In this document: positions 50,676 to 59,109 of the stretch, piece after piece
How positions within the stretch are numbered: the first letter of the stretch is position 1
Layout of the letters: each line of letters begins with the position of its first letter
Translations under genes and position numbers: made by a program
Assembly: GCF_000429345.1 (NCBI RefSeq)
Contig: NZ_AUBR01000012.1
Coordinates: 1-64,000, forward strand
Reading direction: 5' to 3'
From: Desulfovirgula thermocuniculi DSM 16036
GTDB taxonomy: Bacteria > Bacillota > Desulfotomaculia > Desulfotomaculales > Desulfovirgulaceae
DNA: 64,000 bases
The notes under the pieces: model-generated
Seen by the model: the letters and a program-made list of their open reading frames with translations, nothing else
Told to the model about the DNA's origin: nothing
Databases searched by the model: none

Positions 50676-51599
50676 TCAGATGCTTACCGGCTCGCCGTAC
50701 TGGTTGATGTACATCCTCCCGGCCTGGCCGAAGTAGTAGCCGTTGCAGAAGCCGTGGCGGGACCAGTTTTTGAGCATCTCCAGCCAGGCCGGCCAGAGCA
50801 GCTCCCGGCCTTCGGCCATGTGCTCCAGGGCTTCCCGGTAGATGAGGCCCACCTCGCGGCGGTATTCCGGCGGCTCGTAAAGGGTTTCCAGGCGAAAAGC
50901 CCGGTAGCCGCTTTCCAGCAGGTACGGCAGGTGCTCCAGCATGCACACGTCCTTGCCGCTCCACACCACCGTACCGGTGATTTTGAGCACCCAGTCCCGG
51001 GTGGTGAGCCAGAAATCCTCGCGGCAGGCCTGGGGGCAGGGGTGGTCCGGGAAGTTGAGCAAAAAGCAGCTGTTGGTGAGCCCCAGGGGCATCTTGCCGT
51101 GCAGGAGTATCTCCACCTCCAGGCCGCCGGCCTCGCGGATGAGGTGGATTTCCTCCAGGCTCACCTCGTAGTTTGGCGTGACCCTCCGCACTCCGTATTC
51201 CTTTAATTTGGCCGCCCCCAGATCGGTGTAGACGTTGGCAAAACAGCCCGTGTGCACGGGCAGCCCCGGGAAGCGGCGGTGGACCAGCCTCACTACCCCC
51301 AGGTTGTGGGCCTCCACGGCGTCGGCCCCCGCGCGGGCGGCGGTTTCCACCAGCTTTTCCACGCCGCCCAGCTCGCCGGTGCGGGGGGCGGCCGGCGTGG
51401 CCACGTAGGCCTTCTTGCCCATCCCCTTGAGGCGCGTGATGGCTTCTGCCAGCTCGCGGTGGTTTTCCAGCAGGTTACCGGCGTGCTTTGGGCAGTAGGG
51501 GTTCCCCAGGTAAACGGCCTGGTAAGGCGCTAAATCCCGCGCGTTTACCTCTTCCAGGGTGGAAACCTGGGTGTTCAGCTCTATCTCGAGTTGCCCCAC
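50676..51599 (-). CDS. U32 family protein (UbiV-like), second of three
   Basis: A 307-residue U32-family protein of the divergent UbiV-like branch. Features are LGNPYCPKHAGNL, GADAVEAHNLGVVRLVHRRFPGLPVHTGCFANVYTD, VEILLHGKMPLGLTNSCFLLNFPDHPCPQACREDFWL and the cysteine in KDVCMLEHLPYLLESGYRAFRLE. The Cys residues could ligate a 4Fe-4S cluster. In proteobacteria UbiU and UbiV work as a heterodimer, so pairing with a UbiU-like neighbour is suggestive. The GTG start lies within the 3' end of the first U32 gene (19-nt overlap). Confidence 0.85.
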   Translation of the reverse strand: MGQLEIELNTQVSTLEEVNARDLAPYQAVYLGNPYCPKHAGNLLENHRELAEAITRLKGMGKKAYVATPAAPRTGELGGVEKLVETAARAGADAVEAHNLGVVRLVHRRFPGLPVHTGCFANVYTDLGAAKLKEYGVRRVTPNYEVSLEEIHLIREAGGLEVEILLHGKMPLGLTNSCFLLNFPDHPCPQACREDFWLTTRDWVLKITGTVVWSGKDVCMLEHLPYLLESGYRAFRLETLYEPPEYRREVGLIYREALEHMAEGRELLWPAWLEMLKNWSRHGFCNGYYFGQAGRMYINQYGEPVSI

Positions 51600-52432
51600 G
51601 CTCTCACCTCCCCCTCTTTTTGCTGGCCGAAGGCCGCCAGCGCCTGGTCCAGGACCCGCCGGTACCGCTGCACCGTGAGGCCGGTTGCCTCGGGGGACAG
51701 GTGGCGGCCCTGCAGCTTGAAGACGGTGACCCCGCTTTTGAGGTAGGAAAGCACCTCCCCGGCCATGTCCAGCTCGCTAAAAGACAGGCGGCAGCTCCTC
51801 GCCTGGCCGGCGCCCGCCTTTAGCCGCCACGGCGCGCCGCAGGCCCGCCCGCAGTACCTGCCGCGCCGCGCGCTGCCCAGGGCCGGCGAGCCCCGGTGGA
51901 GGTAGCCGCCCAGAATGCAGGTGCCCGGCCTGAGGGGCTCCACGGCGGCCAGCAGGAAGACCTCCAGCTCTACGGAGGTTCTGGAGCGGATGTAAGCCAC
52001 CTCTGCGGGAGAAATGCCGGGCGGCAGGATGACGCCCCTGGCGCCCAGCTCCTCTAAAAAGAGCACGTCCTCGGCGTTTACGGCCCCGCAGCCCACGCTG
52101 GCGTAAAGCGGTATGGCGGGGAAGGCGCGGGCGAGGTGGGCAATTAGGCCCACGTCGTTGAGGATGAAGCCGCCCGCCCCGGCGTGGGCCAGCAGGTTGA
52201 CCGCCCTCAGGAGCTCTTCTTTGTCGGCGTGCCGGGGGATGACGTTTAAGGCCACGTGGGCCCGGCGCCCCAGGTTGCGGGCGACGGAGAGGCAGCTTTT
52301 CAGCTCTTCCAGGCTCATGCCGTTTTTGCCCCGCGAAAAACCGGCCAGCCCCGCGTACACGGCATCGGCGCCGGCTTTAAAAGCGGCCTGAGCGGCCTTC
52401 AAGCTTCCTGCCGGGGCCAGTAGGAGGGCCAT
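51581..52432 (-). CDS. U32 family protein (UbiU-like), first of three
   Basis: A 283-residue U32-family protein most like the 49716-50660 gene: LLAPAGSLKAAQAAFKAGADAVYAGLAGFSRG, VGCGAVNAEDVLFLEELGARGVILPP, then CILGGYLHRGSPALGSARRGRYCGRACGAPW and a final VTVFKLQGRHLSPEA. The cysteine set of an Fe-S cluster is present in the RGRYCGRACG segment. ATG 52432 fits the family start; upstream in-frame sequence lies opposite the ligase end and is not conserved-looking. The three U32 genes overlap or abut, so they form one translational unit behind the CoA ligase. Confidence 0.85.
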   Translation of the reverse strand: MALLLAPAGSLKAAQAAFKAGADAVYAGLAGFSRGKNGMSLEELKSCLSVARNLGRRAHVALNVIPRHADKEELLRAVNLLAHAGAGGFILNDVGLIAHLARAFPAIPLYASVGCGAVNAEDVLFLEELGARGVILPPGISPAEVAYIRSRTSVELEVFLLAAVEPLRPGTCILGGYLHRGSPALGSARRGRYCGRACGAPWRLKAGAGQARSCRLSFSELDMAGEVLSYLKSGVTVFKLQGRHLSPEATGLTVQRYRRVLDQALAAFGQQKEGEVRAWGNSR

Positions 52433-52460
52433 GAGCGCAAAAAACCCCCTTTGGAATGTC

Positions 52461-52487
52461 CGGCGGGGGCCGCCATGAGGCCCCCGC
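52461..52487 (-). terminator. GC-rich hairpin between the CoA ligase and the U32 genes
   Basis: A perfect 10-bp stem GGCGGGGGCC/GGCCCCCGCC with a 7-nt loop, but no T-run on either strand. It is more likely an attenuator, processing or mRNA-stabilising element than a full terminator. Confidence 0.4.
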
Positions 52488-52496
52488 CGCTTGTGG

Positions 52497-54173
52497 CTAC
52501 GCCTCGCCGCGGGCCTTTTTCTCCCACTCGCGCAGGATGCGGCGCAGGATTTTGCCCGTGGGCGTGCGCGGTATCTCGCTGACAAAGGCAAACTCCCGCG
52601 GCAGCTTGTAGACGGAGATTTTATCCTTGCAGAACTCGATGAGCTCCTTTTCCAGCTCGGGGCCGGGCGTGTAACCCTCGTTGAGGGCAATGTAGGCCTT
52701 GACGTTTTGCCCGCGGACCTCGTCGGGCACACCGATCACGCCCACGTCCCTCACCGCCGGGTGCTTGGCCAGGGCGTCTTCGATTTCCTCGGGGCCGATG
52801 CGGTAGCCGGAGCTCTTGATGAGGTCGTCCTCCCGGGAGACAAAGAAGAGGTAGCCTTCCTCATCCAGGTACACGTAGTCGCCCACCTGGTTCCAGCCGT
52901 TGAAGTTGACCTCTTTCTGCTTTTTGAGCAGGGCGCCGTTGTCCTCGTAGGGCCGCCAGTAGACGGTGCAGGTGGGCCCGCGGGCGATGAACCTGCCGAT
53001 CTCGCCGGGCGGCAGCTCGCGACCGTCCTCGTCTACCACCTTGATTTCGTAGCCGGGGACGGCCTGGCCGGCGGAGCCGGGCTTGGCCCTCATGTTTACC
53101 GTGTTGGAGACGAAGACAAAGCCCATTTCCGAGGAGCCCAGCCCCTCGTAAATGTCCATGCCGAAGCGCTCCCGCCAGGCAAAGAAGGCCTTGGTGCCCA
53201 GCGCCTCGCCGCCGCCGGTGCAGATGCGTAAGGAGCTTAAGTCGTACTTCTTCTCCGCGTCGGGGACCTGGAGCATCTTGCGGTAGGCCGTGGGCAGCAC
53301 GGAAATGATGGTGGCGTTGTACTTCTGGATGGCCTCGAACATATCCTCCGGCGTGAACTTCGGCAGGAGGAACACGGCGGCGCCAAAGCGGAAGGGTATG
53401 ACCGCCGTTACGCCGTAGCCGGCGGCAAAGGCCATGGGCGCCGGGCCGCCGATGACGTCGTCGGGCCGTACGCGCCAGCAATATTTGCCGAAGCTGTCGG
53501 CAATGATGAGGAGGTCCTCCATGAAGTGCACCGTGCCCTTGGGCAGGCCGGTGGTGCCGGAGGTGTAGAGGAGCAGGGCCACCGCCAGGCGCTCCCGGCG
53601 CACGGGCTCCAGGTGCTTGTTGGGGTGGCTGGCCAGCTCGCCGTAGGGGATGTAGCCCTTGGCCTTGACTTCGGCAGGGTTGCCGCCGATGACGATGATG
53701 TGCTCCACCGTCTTGAAGTTGTCCTTGGCCGCTTCCAGCTCACCCATGAGCCCCACGTGGCAGAAGATGGCCTTGGCCTCGGCGTTGTTGGCCACGTGGG
53801 CCAGCTCTACCCGGGAGAAAAGGGGGGAGGTGGGCACGCAGATGCCCCCGATCTTGATGATGGCAAAGTTGGCAATAAGGGCTTCCGGGACGTTGGGCGA
53901 GCGGATGATTACGCGGTCGCACTCTCCGAGGCCGAGGTCCTTTAAGGCGTTGCCCAGCCGGTTGACGGCGTACATCAGCTCTCGGTAGGTGATTTTCTGG
54001 TCCTCGTAAAAGATGGCCACGTGGTTGCCCATGCCCTTTTCCAGCACGTTCTTGTCAATCAGCTCTTCCGTGGCGTTTAAAAGATCGGGGTATTCCTGGA
54101 ATTCGGGCAGAGTGTAAATTTTTTGCGGCCAGAGCTCCCTGGGCGGCAGGTAATTCTCGGGAAGGCAACCCAT
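52497..54173 (-). CDS. AMP-forming acyl/aryl-CoA ligase
   Basis: A 558-residue ANL-superfamily enzyme that activates a carboxylic acid through an acyl-adenylate. The P-loop-like motif LLYTSGTTGLPKGTVH, the YEGLGSSEMGFVF motif, the hinge VSREDDLIKSSGYRIGPEEIE and the catalytic lysine in PRTPTGKILRR are intact. Its N terminus (LPPRELWPQKIYTLPEFQEYPDLLNATEELID) resembles benzoate- and 2-aminobenzoate-CoA ligases, so an aromatic acid is plausible but not proven. ATG 54173 is preferred to ATG 54218 because AGGGGTGA precedes it. It follows livF by 90 bp in the same direction. Confidence 0.88.
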   Translation of the reverse strand: MGCLPENYLPPRELWPQKIYTLPEFQEYPDLLNATEELIDKNVLEKGMGNHVAIFYEDQKITYRELMYAVNRLGNALKDLGLGECDRVIIRSPNVPEALIANFAIIKIGGICVPTSPLFSRVELAHVANNAEAKAIFCHVGLMGELEAAKDNFKTVEHIIVIGGNPAEVKAKGYIPYGELASHPNKHLEPVRRERLAVALLLYTSGTTGLPKGTVHFMEDLLIIADSFGKYCWRVRPDDVIGGPAPMAFAAGYGVTAVIPFRFGAAVFLLPKFTPEDMFEAIQKYNATIISVLPTAYRKMLQVPDAEKKYDLSSLRICTGGGEALGTKAFFAWRERFGMDIYEGLGSSEMGFVFVSNTVNMRAKPGSAGQAVPGYEIKVVDEDGRELPPGEIGRFIARGPTCTVYWRPYEDNGALLKKQKEVNFNGWNQVGDYVYLDEEGYLFFVSREDDLIKSSGYRIGPEEIEDALAKHPAVRDVGVIGVPDEVRGQNVKAYIALNEGYTPGPELEKELIEFCKDKISVYKLPREFAFVSEIPRTPTGKILRRILREWEKKARGEA

Positions 54174-54263
54174 AAGTTTTTTCACCCCTTCGCAAATATT
54201 TTTTAAATATTTAGCCATTTATGGTGGCGGCAACCCCGTGCTTTGCCCGCTCACCCCCTTCAT

Positions 54264-54968
54264 CTAGGCGTATATGCGCTGGGCGGCGTTGCTCCGCAGG
54301 AATTCCGCGCTGCTGCCGGCAAAGATGATGCGCCCCTGGCAGAAGCCGTAAATGCGCCCGGCCAAGCTGGTGGCCGCTTTAAGATCATGCTCGGAGAAGA
54401 GCACGGTGACCCCTTTCTGGGGCAAAGTGCGGATGACCTGGGAGAGCACCTGCTTCATGCCCGTGCTCAGGCCGAAAAAGGGCTCGTCTAAAAGCAGCAT
54501 CCTGGGCTGGGCCATCAGCGCCCGCCCGATGAGCAGCATCTGCTTTTCCCCGCCGCTCAAAACGCCTGCCGGGTAATGCTTCTTTTGCGCCAGGCAGGGG
54601 AAAAGGGCAAACACCTCCTCCAAGGTGGCCCGGGCCTTTTGGGCGTCCCGCAGGAGGAGGGCCCCCACCCGAAGGTTTTCCAGCACCGTCAGCTCGGGGG
54701 CCACCCTGGCCCGCTCGGGGGTGTAGATGAGGCCCAGGCGGGCGCGCCGGTAGGCCGGGAGCCCGGTGAGCTCCCGGGAGGCAAAGCAAATGCTGCCCCT
54801 CTGGTGAGGGGTGATGCCGGCGGTGGCCCGCAGCAGGGTGGTCTTGCCGGAGCCGTTGGGCCCCACCACCGCCACCACCTCCCGCTCTTCCACCGCCAGG
54901 CTTACTCCCTTGAGGGCGCGCACGCCCCCGTAGCTCACCCAGAGTTCCCGCACGTCGAGGAGGGCCAT
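54264..54968 (-). CDS. livF: Branched-chain-type ABC transporter ATP-binding protein LivF
   Basis: A 234-residue ABC ATPase of the LivF type. Walker A is GPNGSGKTT, the signature is the slightly changed LSGGEKQML, Walker B is LLLDEPFFGLS, and the H-loop is FSEHD. With LivG it powers the LivHM permease. In anaerobic degraders such cassettes often import aromatic or dicarboxylic acids. The start follows the livG stop by one base. Confidence 0.92.
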   Translation of the reverse strand: MALLDVRELWVSYGGVRALKGVSLAVEEREVVAVVGPNGSGKTTLLRATAGITPHQRGSICFASRELTGLPAYRRARLGLIYTPERARVAPELTVLENLRVGALLLRDAQKARATLEEVFALFPCLAQKKHYPAGVLSGGEKQMLLIGRALMAQPRMLLLDEPFFGLSTGMKQVLSQVIRTLPQKGVTVLFSEHDLKAATSLAGRIYGFCQGRIIFAGSSAEFLRSNAAQRIYA

Positions 54969-54969
54969 C

Positions 54970-55689
54970 CTAAAGCTCCATCCCTTCACGGAGGATTTGG
55001 GGTACCTGGCCGCGGTCGAACTCCCCCTTGAGCCTGCCCCTTTCCATGTAAAGGATGCGGTGGGCCAGGTTGCTTAAAATGCGCGGGTTGTGGGAGACCA
55101 GGAGGATGGCCACGCCGCGCTCGTTGACGCGGCGCAGGAGTTCCAGCAGCCCGGCCTCTTCCTTGATGCTCAGGGCGGCAAAGGGCTCATCCAGGAGCAG
55201 GAGCCGCGGCGAGGTGGCCAGGGCGCGGGCCAGCTCCAGCCGCTTCAGCGCCCCGGAAGAGAGTTGGTTGGCCGGCATGTGCCGGCGGTCCAGCAGGCCG
55301 GTTTCCTCGAGGATCATCCTGGCCCGCTCGCGGTCGGCGCGCGTCTGGTGCCAGCGCCGGGCGGTGAGGGCCACCAGCACGTTCTCGTAGACGGTGAGGT
55401 GGCAGAAGGGCCTGGTCAGCTGGAAGGTGCGGGCAATGCCCAGCCTGGCCCGCCGGTGGGCGTCTAAGCGGGTGATTTCCCGGCTCCCCCAGTAAATTTT
55501 CCCCTCCTGGGGCCGCAGGAGGCCGCCGAGGAGGTTGAGCAGGGTGGTCTTGCCGGAGCCGTTGGGGCCCGTGAGGGCCACGACTTCCCCTTCCCGGACG
55601 GCAAAACTCACCCCCTTTACCGCCGGGTACCCGTAAAAGGAGCGGGTCAGGCCGGCGGCCCGCAGGAGCTCATTTTGGCCTGCCGGCAT
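54970..55689 (-). CDS. livG: Branched-chain-type ABC transporter ATP-binding protein LivG
   Basis: A 239-residue ABC ATPase of the LivG type, with Walker A GPNGSGKTT, the RTFQLTRPFCHLTVYENVLVAL segment typical of LivG, and Walker B LLLDEPFAALS. The ABC signature is unusual: QLSSGALKRLELARAL in place of LSGGQ-R, which may weaken ATPase activity or reflect drift. The ATG overlaps the end of the restored livM frame by 20 nt. Confidence 0.9.
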   Translation of the reverse strand: MPAGQNELLRAAGLTRSFYGYPAVKGVSFAVREGEVVALTGPNGSGKTTLLNLLGGLLRPQEGKIYWGSREITRLDAHRRARLGIARTFQLTRPFCHLTVYENVLVALTARRWHQTRADRERARMILEETGLLDRRHMPANQLSSGALKRLELARALATSPRLLLLDEPFAALSIKEEAGLLELLRRVNERGVAILLVSHNPRILSNLAHRILYMERGRLKGEFDRGQVPQILREGMEL

Positions 55690-56622
55690 CTCGATACCTC
55701 CGCCAGAGTTCGGCCAGGTGAGGCCCGATTCCCTTGGGGAAGAACCGCGCGGCCAGGATCAACGCCAGGCCGTAGGCCAGCAGGCGCACCGGCGGCGGTA
55801 CCCACAGCCAGGAAAAAAAGCGCCGGCGAGGTAGGCGGCCAGGGCCGGGCCGGCCACCGTACCCCTCCCTCCCAGGATGGCCAGCACCAGGGCCGCAAAG
55901 CTCAGCTCCAGGGACAGCGATGAAGGGGCGGCCAGCCCCAGGTACTGGGCGTGCAGGGCGCCTGCTGTGCCGCCCAGGAGAAAGCCGAGGCCAAAGGCCA
56001 GGGTTTTCAGCGCGGGGGGCGAGAGGCCGATGGCCTGCGCGGCCATCTCGTCCTGCCCCACGGCCAGGAGCTTTAGCCCCGGCACGGATTTTTTCAGCGC
56101 CAGCAGGCCCCCGGCGGCGGCCAGCAAGAGCGTCAGGGAGAGGTAGTAGTTGAAGGCGTAAAAGGCTTCTACCTCGCGGGCCACGATGGCCGCCACGGGG
56201 ATGCCGCTCTCACCGCCCAGGCTGTAGCCGGCGGGGGTGGTTATGCCGGTGCAGAGGGCAATCTCGTGGGCAATCTCGGCCAGGGCCAGGGAAACCAGGG
56301 TGACAAAAGCGCCCGTCAGCCGCGAGGTGGCCAGGCCCACCGTAAGGCCCAGCAGCAGGGCTCCCCCCAGGGCTAAGGGCAGGGCCGCCAGGGGAGGAAG
56401 GCCCTCTAAGGTCAGCAGGGCCATCAGGTAGCCGGCCCCCCCGAAGGCCAGGGCGTGACCGCCGCTGAGCTGGCCGCCTATCCCCGCCGTGAGGTCCCAC
56501 CCCAGCACGAAGAGCGCCTGCAGGTGGGCGAGGGTGAGGATGTTGAGGAGAAAGGGGTCGCGCGCAAGCGGGGGGATGAGGTAAAGGGCGGCTGCGGCGG
56601 CAAAGAGAAACAGGCTGCGCAT
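55670..56622 (-). pseudogene. livM: LivM permease interrupted by a frameshift at a 7-T homopolymer
   Basis: The frame from ATG 56622 (GGAGGAAGG upstream) encodes a normal LivM through GTVAGPALAAYLAGAFF. It then shifts at a run of seven T residues on the minus strand (plus A7 at 55813-55819), and stops within 30 codons. Adding one T restores the expected membrane C terminus (SWLWVPPPVRLLAYGLALILAARFFPKGIG) and gives a 317-residue protein whose stop overlaps livG, as expected for this operon. The cause may be a true mutation, a sequencing error, phase variation or slippage. The other four transporter genes look intact. Confidence 0.85.
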
Positions 56623-56641
56623 GGGCCTTCCTCCAGAAAGC

Positions 56642-57502
56642 TCAGTCTCGCTTGATGGTTTTTCCCAGCAGGCCGTGCGGCCTGGTGAGAAGGACCAGCA
56701 CGATGGCGGCCAGGGCAAACACGTAGGACCACTGGGCGGCCAGGTAGAAGCTCACCGCCTGGGCGCAGGTCCCCACCACCAGGCCGGCCACCAGGGCGGC
56801 CTGCACGTTGCCCAGCCCGCCCACCACCACCACCGCCAGGGAGAGGATCATGGGCGCGCGGCCCATGGTGGGGTGGATGGTGTGCAAAGGCGCGGTCAGG
56901 CTTCCCGCCACGGCGGCCAGGGCGCTGGCCAGGCCGAAGATGAGCGTCTGGATGGCCTCCACGTTAATGCCCAGCAGCTGGGCTCCTTCCGGGTCCTGCG
57001 CGACCATCCTGACTGCCGTCCCCCACCCGGTGCGCAGGCCCAGGAAAAGGGCGGCGGTAAGGGCCACGGCTGCCAGGCCTGCCACCAGTTGCTGCAAATC
57101 CACCACCACCCCGCCCGCCTCTACCGCCGGCAGCGGCTTGGGCATGCTCAGATATTGCGGCCCCCACAGGAGCTGGAAGACCTGCTCGCAAACGATGCTT
57201 GCCGCCAGGGTGACGAGGGCCACCGTGGCGTGGTGTTGCCTTACGGGGGCCAGGCAGAGGCGGTCGAAGATTACCCCCAGGGCAAAGGCCGCCGGCGCGG
57301 CCACCGCCGGGGCCAGCAGGGGGCTTTTACCCATGGACACGGAGATGGTATAGGTTAAAAAGCTGCCCAGGGCGAAAAAGGCGCCGTGGGAAAGGTTGAT
57401 CACCCGCATGATGCCGAAAACCAGCGCCAGCCCCACGGCCATCAGCGCAAGCACCGCCCCGTTTAGGATCCCGCTGACGGCCAGCTGCAAAAGGGTGCTC
57501 AC
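56642..57502 (-). CDS. livH: Branched-chain-type ABC transporter permease LivH
   Basis: A 286-residue permease with about eight membrane helices. The opening SGILNGAVLALMAVGLALVFGIMRVINLSHGAFFALGSF is the LivH hallmark, and the EAA-like loop is LGINVEAIQTLIFGLASALAAVAGSL. It forms the membrane channel with LivM. GTG 57502 overlaps the stop of the binding-protein gene by 4 nt. Confidence 0.93.
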   Translation of the reverse strand: MSTLLQLAVSGILNGAVLALMAVGLALVFGIMRVINLSHGAFFALGSFLTYTISVSMGKSPLLAPAVAAPAAFALGVIFDRLCLAPVRQHHATVALVTLAASIVCEQVFQLLWGPQYLSMPKPLPAVEAGGVVVDLQQLVAGLAAVALTAALFLGLRTGWGTAVRMVAQDPEGAQLLGINVEAIQTLIFGLASALAAVAGSLTAPLHTIHPTMGRAPMILSLAVVVVGGLGNVQAALVAGLVVGTCAQAVSFYLAAQWSYVFALAAIVLVLLTRPHGLLGKTIKRD

Positions 57503-58656
57503 CGCACCACATCCTTACCCTCGCGCCACTCCACCACCACGCCAGCCAGCCCCTTGCCCGGCCCCCACTGGGCCTGGTGGGACCGGTCGAAGTTGTAGGT
57601 GCCGCACAGCCCCTCCAGTTTGCCCTCCTCCAGGGCCTTGATCACCTTTTCCGCCTCCAGGCTTCCCGCGCGGTTCACCCCCTGGGCCAGCACCAGGAGC
57701 GCGTCGTAGGGCAAGACGTCGCTGTAGCCCACCGGCTGGTAACCGTAGCGGGCCTTAAAGGTTTCAAAGTACCGGGCGCCTTTCTCCGTGTTTTTCCACC
57801 CCGCCGCCTGGAAGTAGACGGGGCTCTTGCCCGTGAGGGTCGCGGCCACGCGGGCGTCGCCCAGGGAGCCGCCCACGGAAAGCACGGGCACGCCCAGCTG
57901 GTAGTCCTGGATCTTTTTCACCATCTCCACGGCTCCCTTGCCGGGGTCGCCCAGCACCACCATGGCCGGCCTTTTCTCTTTAAGGGCGTTAACGATGCCG
58001 TCTAAGGCCGGGTCCTTGCTGGCGTAGTAGCCCTCGTAGACGGGGGTTATGCCGTACCTGGCCAGGTAGTTTTTAAGCGCCTGGGCAAACTCCTGGTTCC
58101 AGCGGATGTTCACCCCTACAAAGGCGTAATTCTTTATTCCCTGCCCGGCCATGAAGCTGCCCAAAAGCTCGGCCCACTGGTCGATGTTGTAGGCCACGCG
58201 GAATACGTACTTGTACTTGTCGTAATCGTCCCTCACCTTGGCCGTAAATTCCGTGGCCGCGGCCACGGGGATGATGAGGGGAACTTTTTTCGCGGCGGCC
58301 AGCTCCATGACCTCAGCCGTCTCCTCGCTTAAATACGCCCCGATGAGGAGCTGCACTTTTTCTTTTTCTAACAGGCGCAGCGCCTCCGCGCGGGCCGCGT
58401 CGGCCTTGCCCTGGGAATCGGCAAAGATAAGCTCCACCGGCCGGCCTAATACCCCCCCCTTGGCGTTTACTTCCTCCCGGGCCAGCTCCAGGCTTTGCTT
58501 CATGGAAGCGCCGCCCGAGGCAAAGGGTCCGGTGAGAGGGGCGAGAACACCGATTTTTAAGGCCTCCGGCTGCTTTGTAGCGGTGCCCTGCCGGGCGCAG
58601 CCGCCCGCGGCGCATACTGCCAGCACCAGCGCCAATACCAGCATCAACCGGCGCAT
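57499..58656 (-). CDS. Branched-chain-type ABC transporter substrate-binding lipoprotein
   Basis: A 385-residue Peripla_BP_6 protein. The signal peptide ends in the lipobox AAGGC (lipid cysteine near residue 20). The mature domain starts LKIGVLAPLTGPFASGGASMKQSLELAREEVNAKGG, the standard LivK/LivJ opening. Ligands of this family include branched-chain amino acids, amides and, in degraders, aromatic acids. It is the first gene of the leftward operon, behind AAGGAGAGGAG, and diverges from the CoA-transferase operon. Confidence 0.92.
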   Translation of the reverse strand: MRRLMLVLALVLAVCAAGGCARQGTATKQPEALKIGVLAPLTGPFASGGASMKQSLELAREEVNAKGGVLGRPVELIFADSQGKADAARAEALRLLEKEKVQLLIGAYLSEETAEVMELAAAKKVPLIIPVAAATEFTAKVRDDYDKYKYVFRVAYNIDQWAELLGSFMAGQGIKNYAFVGVNIRWNQEFAQALKNYLARYGITPVYEGYYASKDPALDGIVNALKEKRPAMVVLGDPGKGAVEMVKKIQDYQLGVPVLSVGGSLGDARVAATLTGKSPVYFQAAGWKNTEKGARYFETFKARYGYQPVGYSDVLPYDALLVLAQGVNRAGSLEAEKVIKALEEGKLEGLCGTYNFDRSHQAQWGPGKGLAGVVVEWREGKDVVR

Positions 58657-59109
58657 TGCCTGACTCCTCTCCTTAAATTTAGACTCTTGTGACTTTTGTT
58701 ACTTTTATTTTAAGACAAAAGGGCGGGGACGTCATAAACTTTCGGGCTAACGGCCAACTTTGGGGGTCGAGCGGTTAGATGGCCGTTGCCAGCCGTGACG
58801 CCTTGCCGGATGGGGTTACCGTGAGGTTGCGTGCCGGAGGGACAAATTGTCGGAAAAGAGTGCCTTTTCGCGCAACGGTCGCTTTAACCCTTTGGGTTAC
58901 CACTTCGCCATGCCTTTTTGGTGATTTGCGGAAAAAAGCTTTCCGGCCTGTAAAGAGGCCCCTTAAAATTGCACTTAGCGAGGTCAAAAGCAAGCGCGTG
59001 CGCGAGCGAAGCGGGGGTGATTTAAAAGCTCCGGTGCGAAGTTGGTGCCTGGACCCTTCCCGGTCGTGGCGGCGGAGTAAAAAAACTGGGGAAGTGGAGG
59101 GTTTGCTAA
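58657..59109. promoter_or_regulatory. Divergent intergenic region between the liv and CoA-transferase operons
   Basis: These 453 bp have no convincing gene. Two perfect dyads stand out: AACGGCCA (58749-58756) with TGGCCGTT (58780-58787), and TAACCC-TTT-GGGTTA (58885-58899). The part nearest livK is AT-rich and should hold its promoter. I find no clear sigma-A or sigma-54 promoter by eye. Shared regulation of both operons is likely, and the dyads are the best operator candidates. Confidence 0.4.

Noticed and set aside
58796-58835. GGGGTTACCG resembling the end of a c-di-GMP-I riboswitch upstream of the CoA-transferase operon
   Set aside because: Only the last ten or so bases match; the GCAAA core and the two-helix layout are absent.
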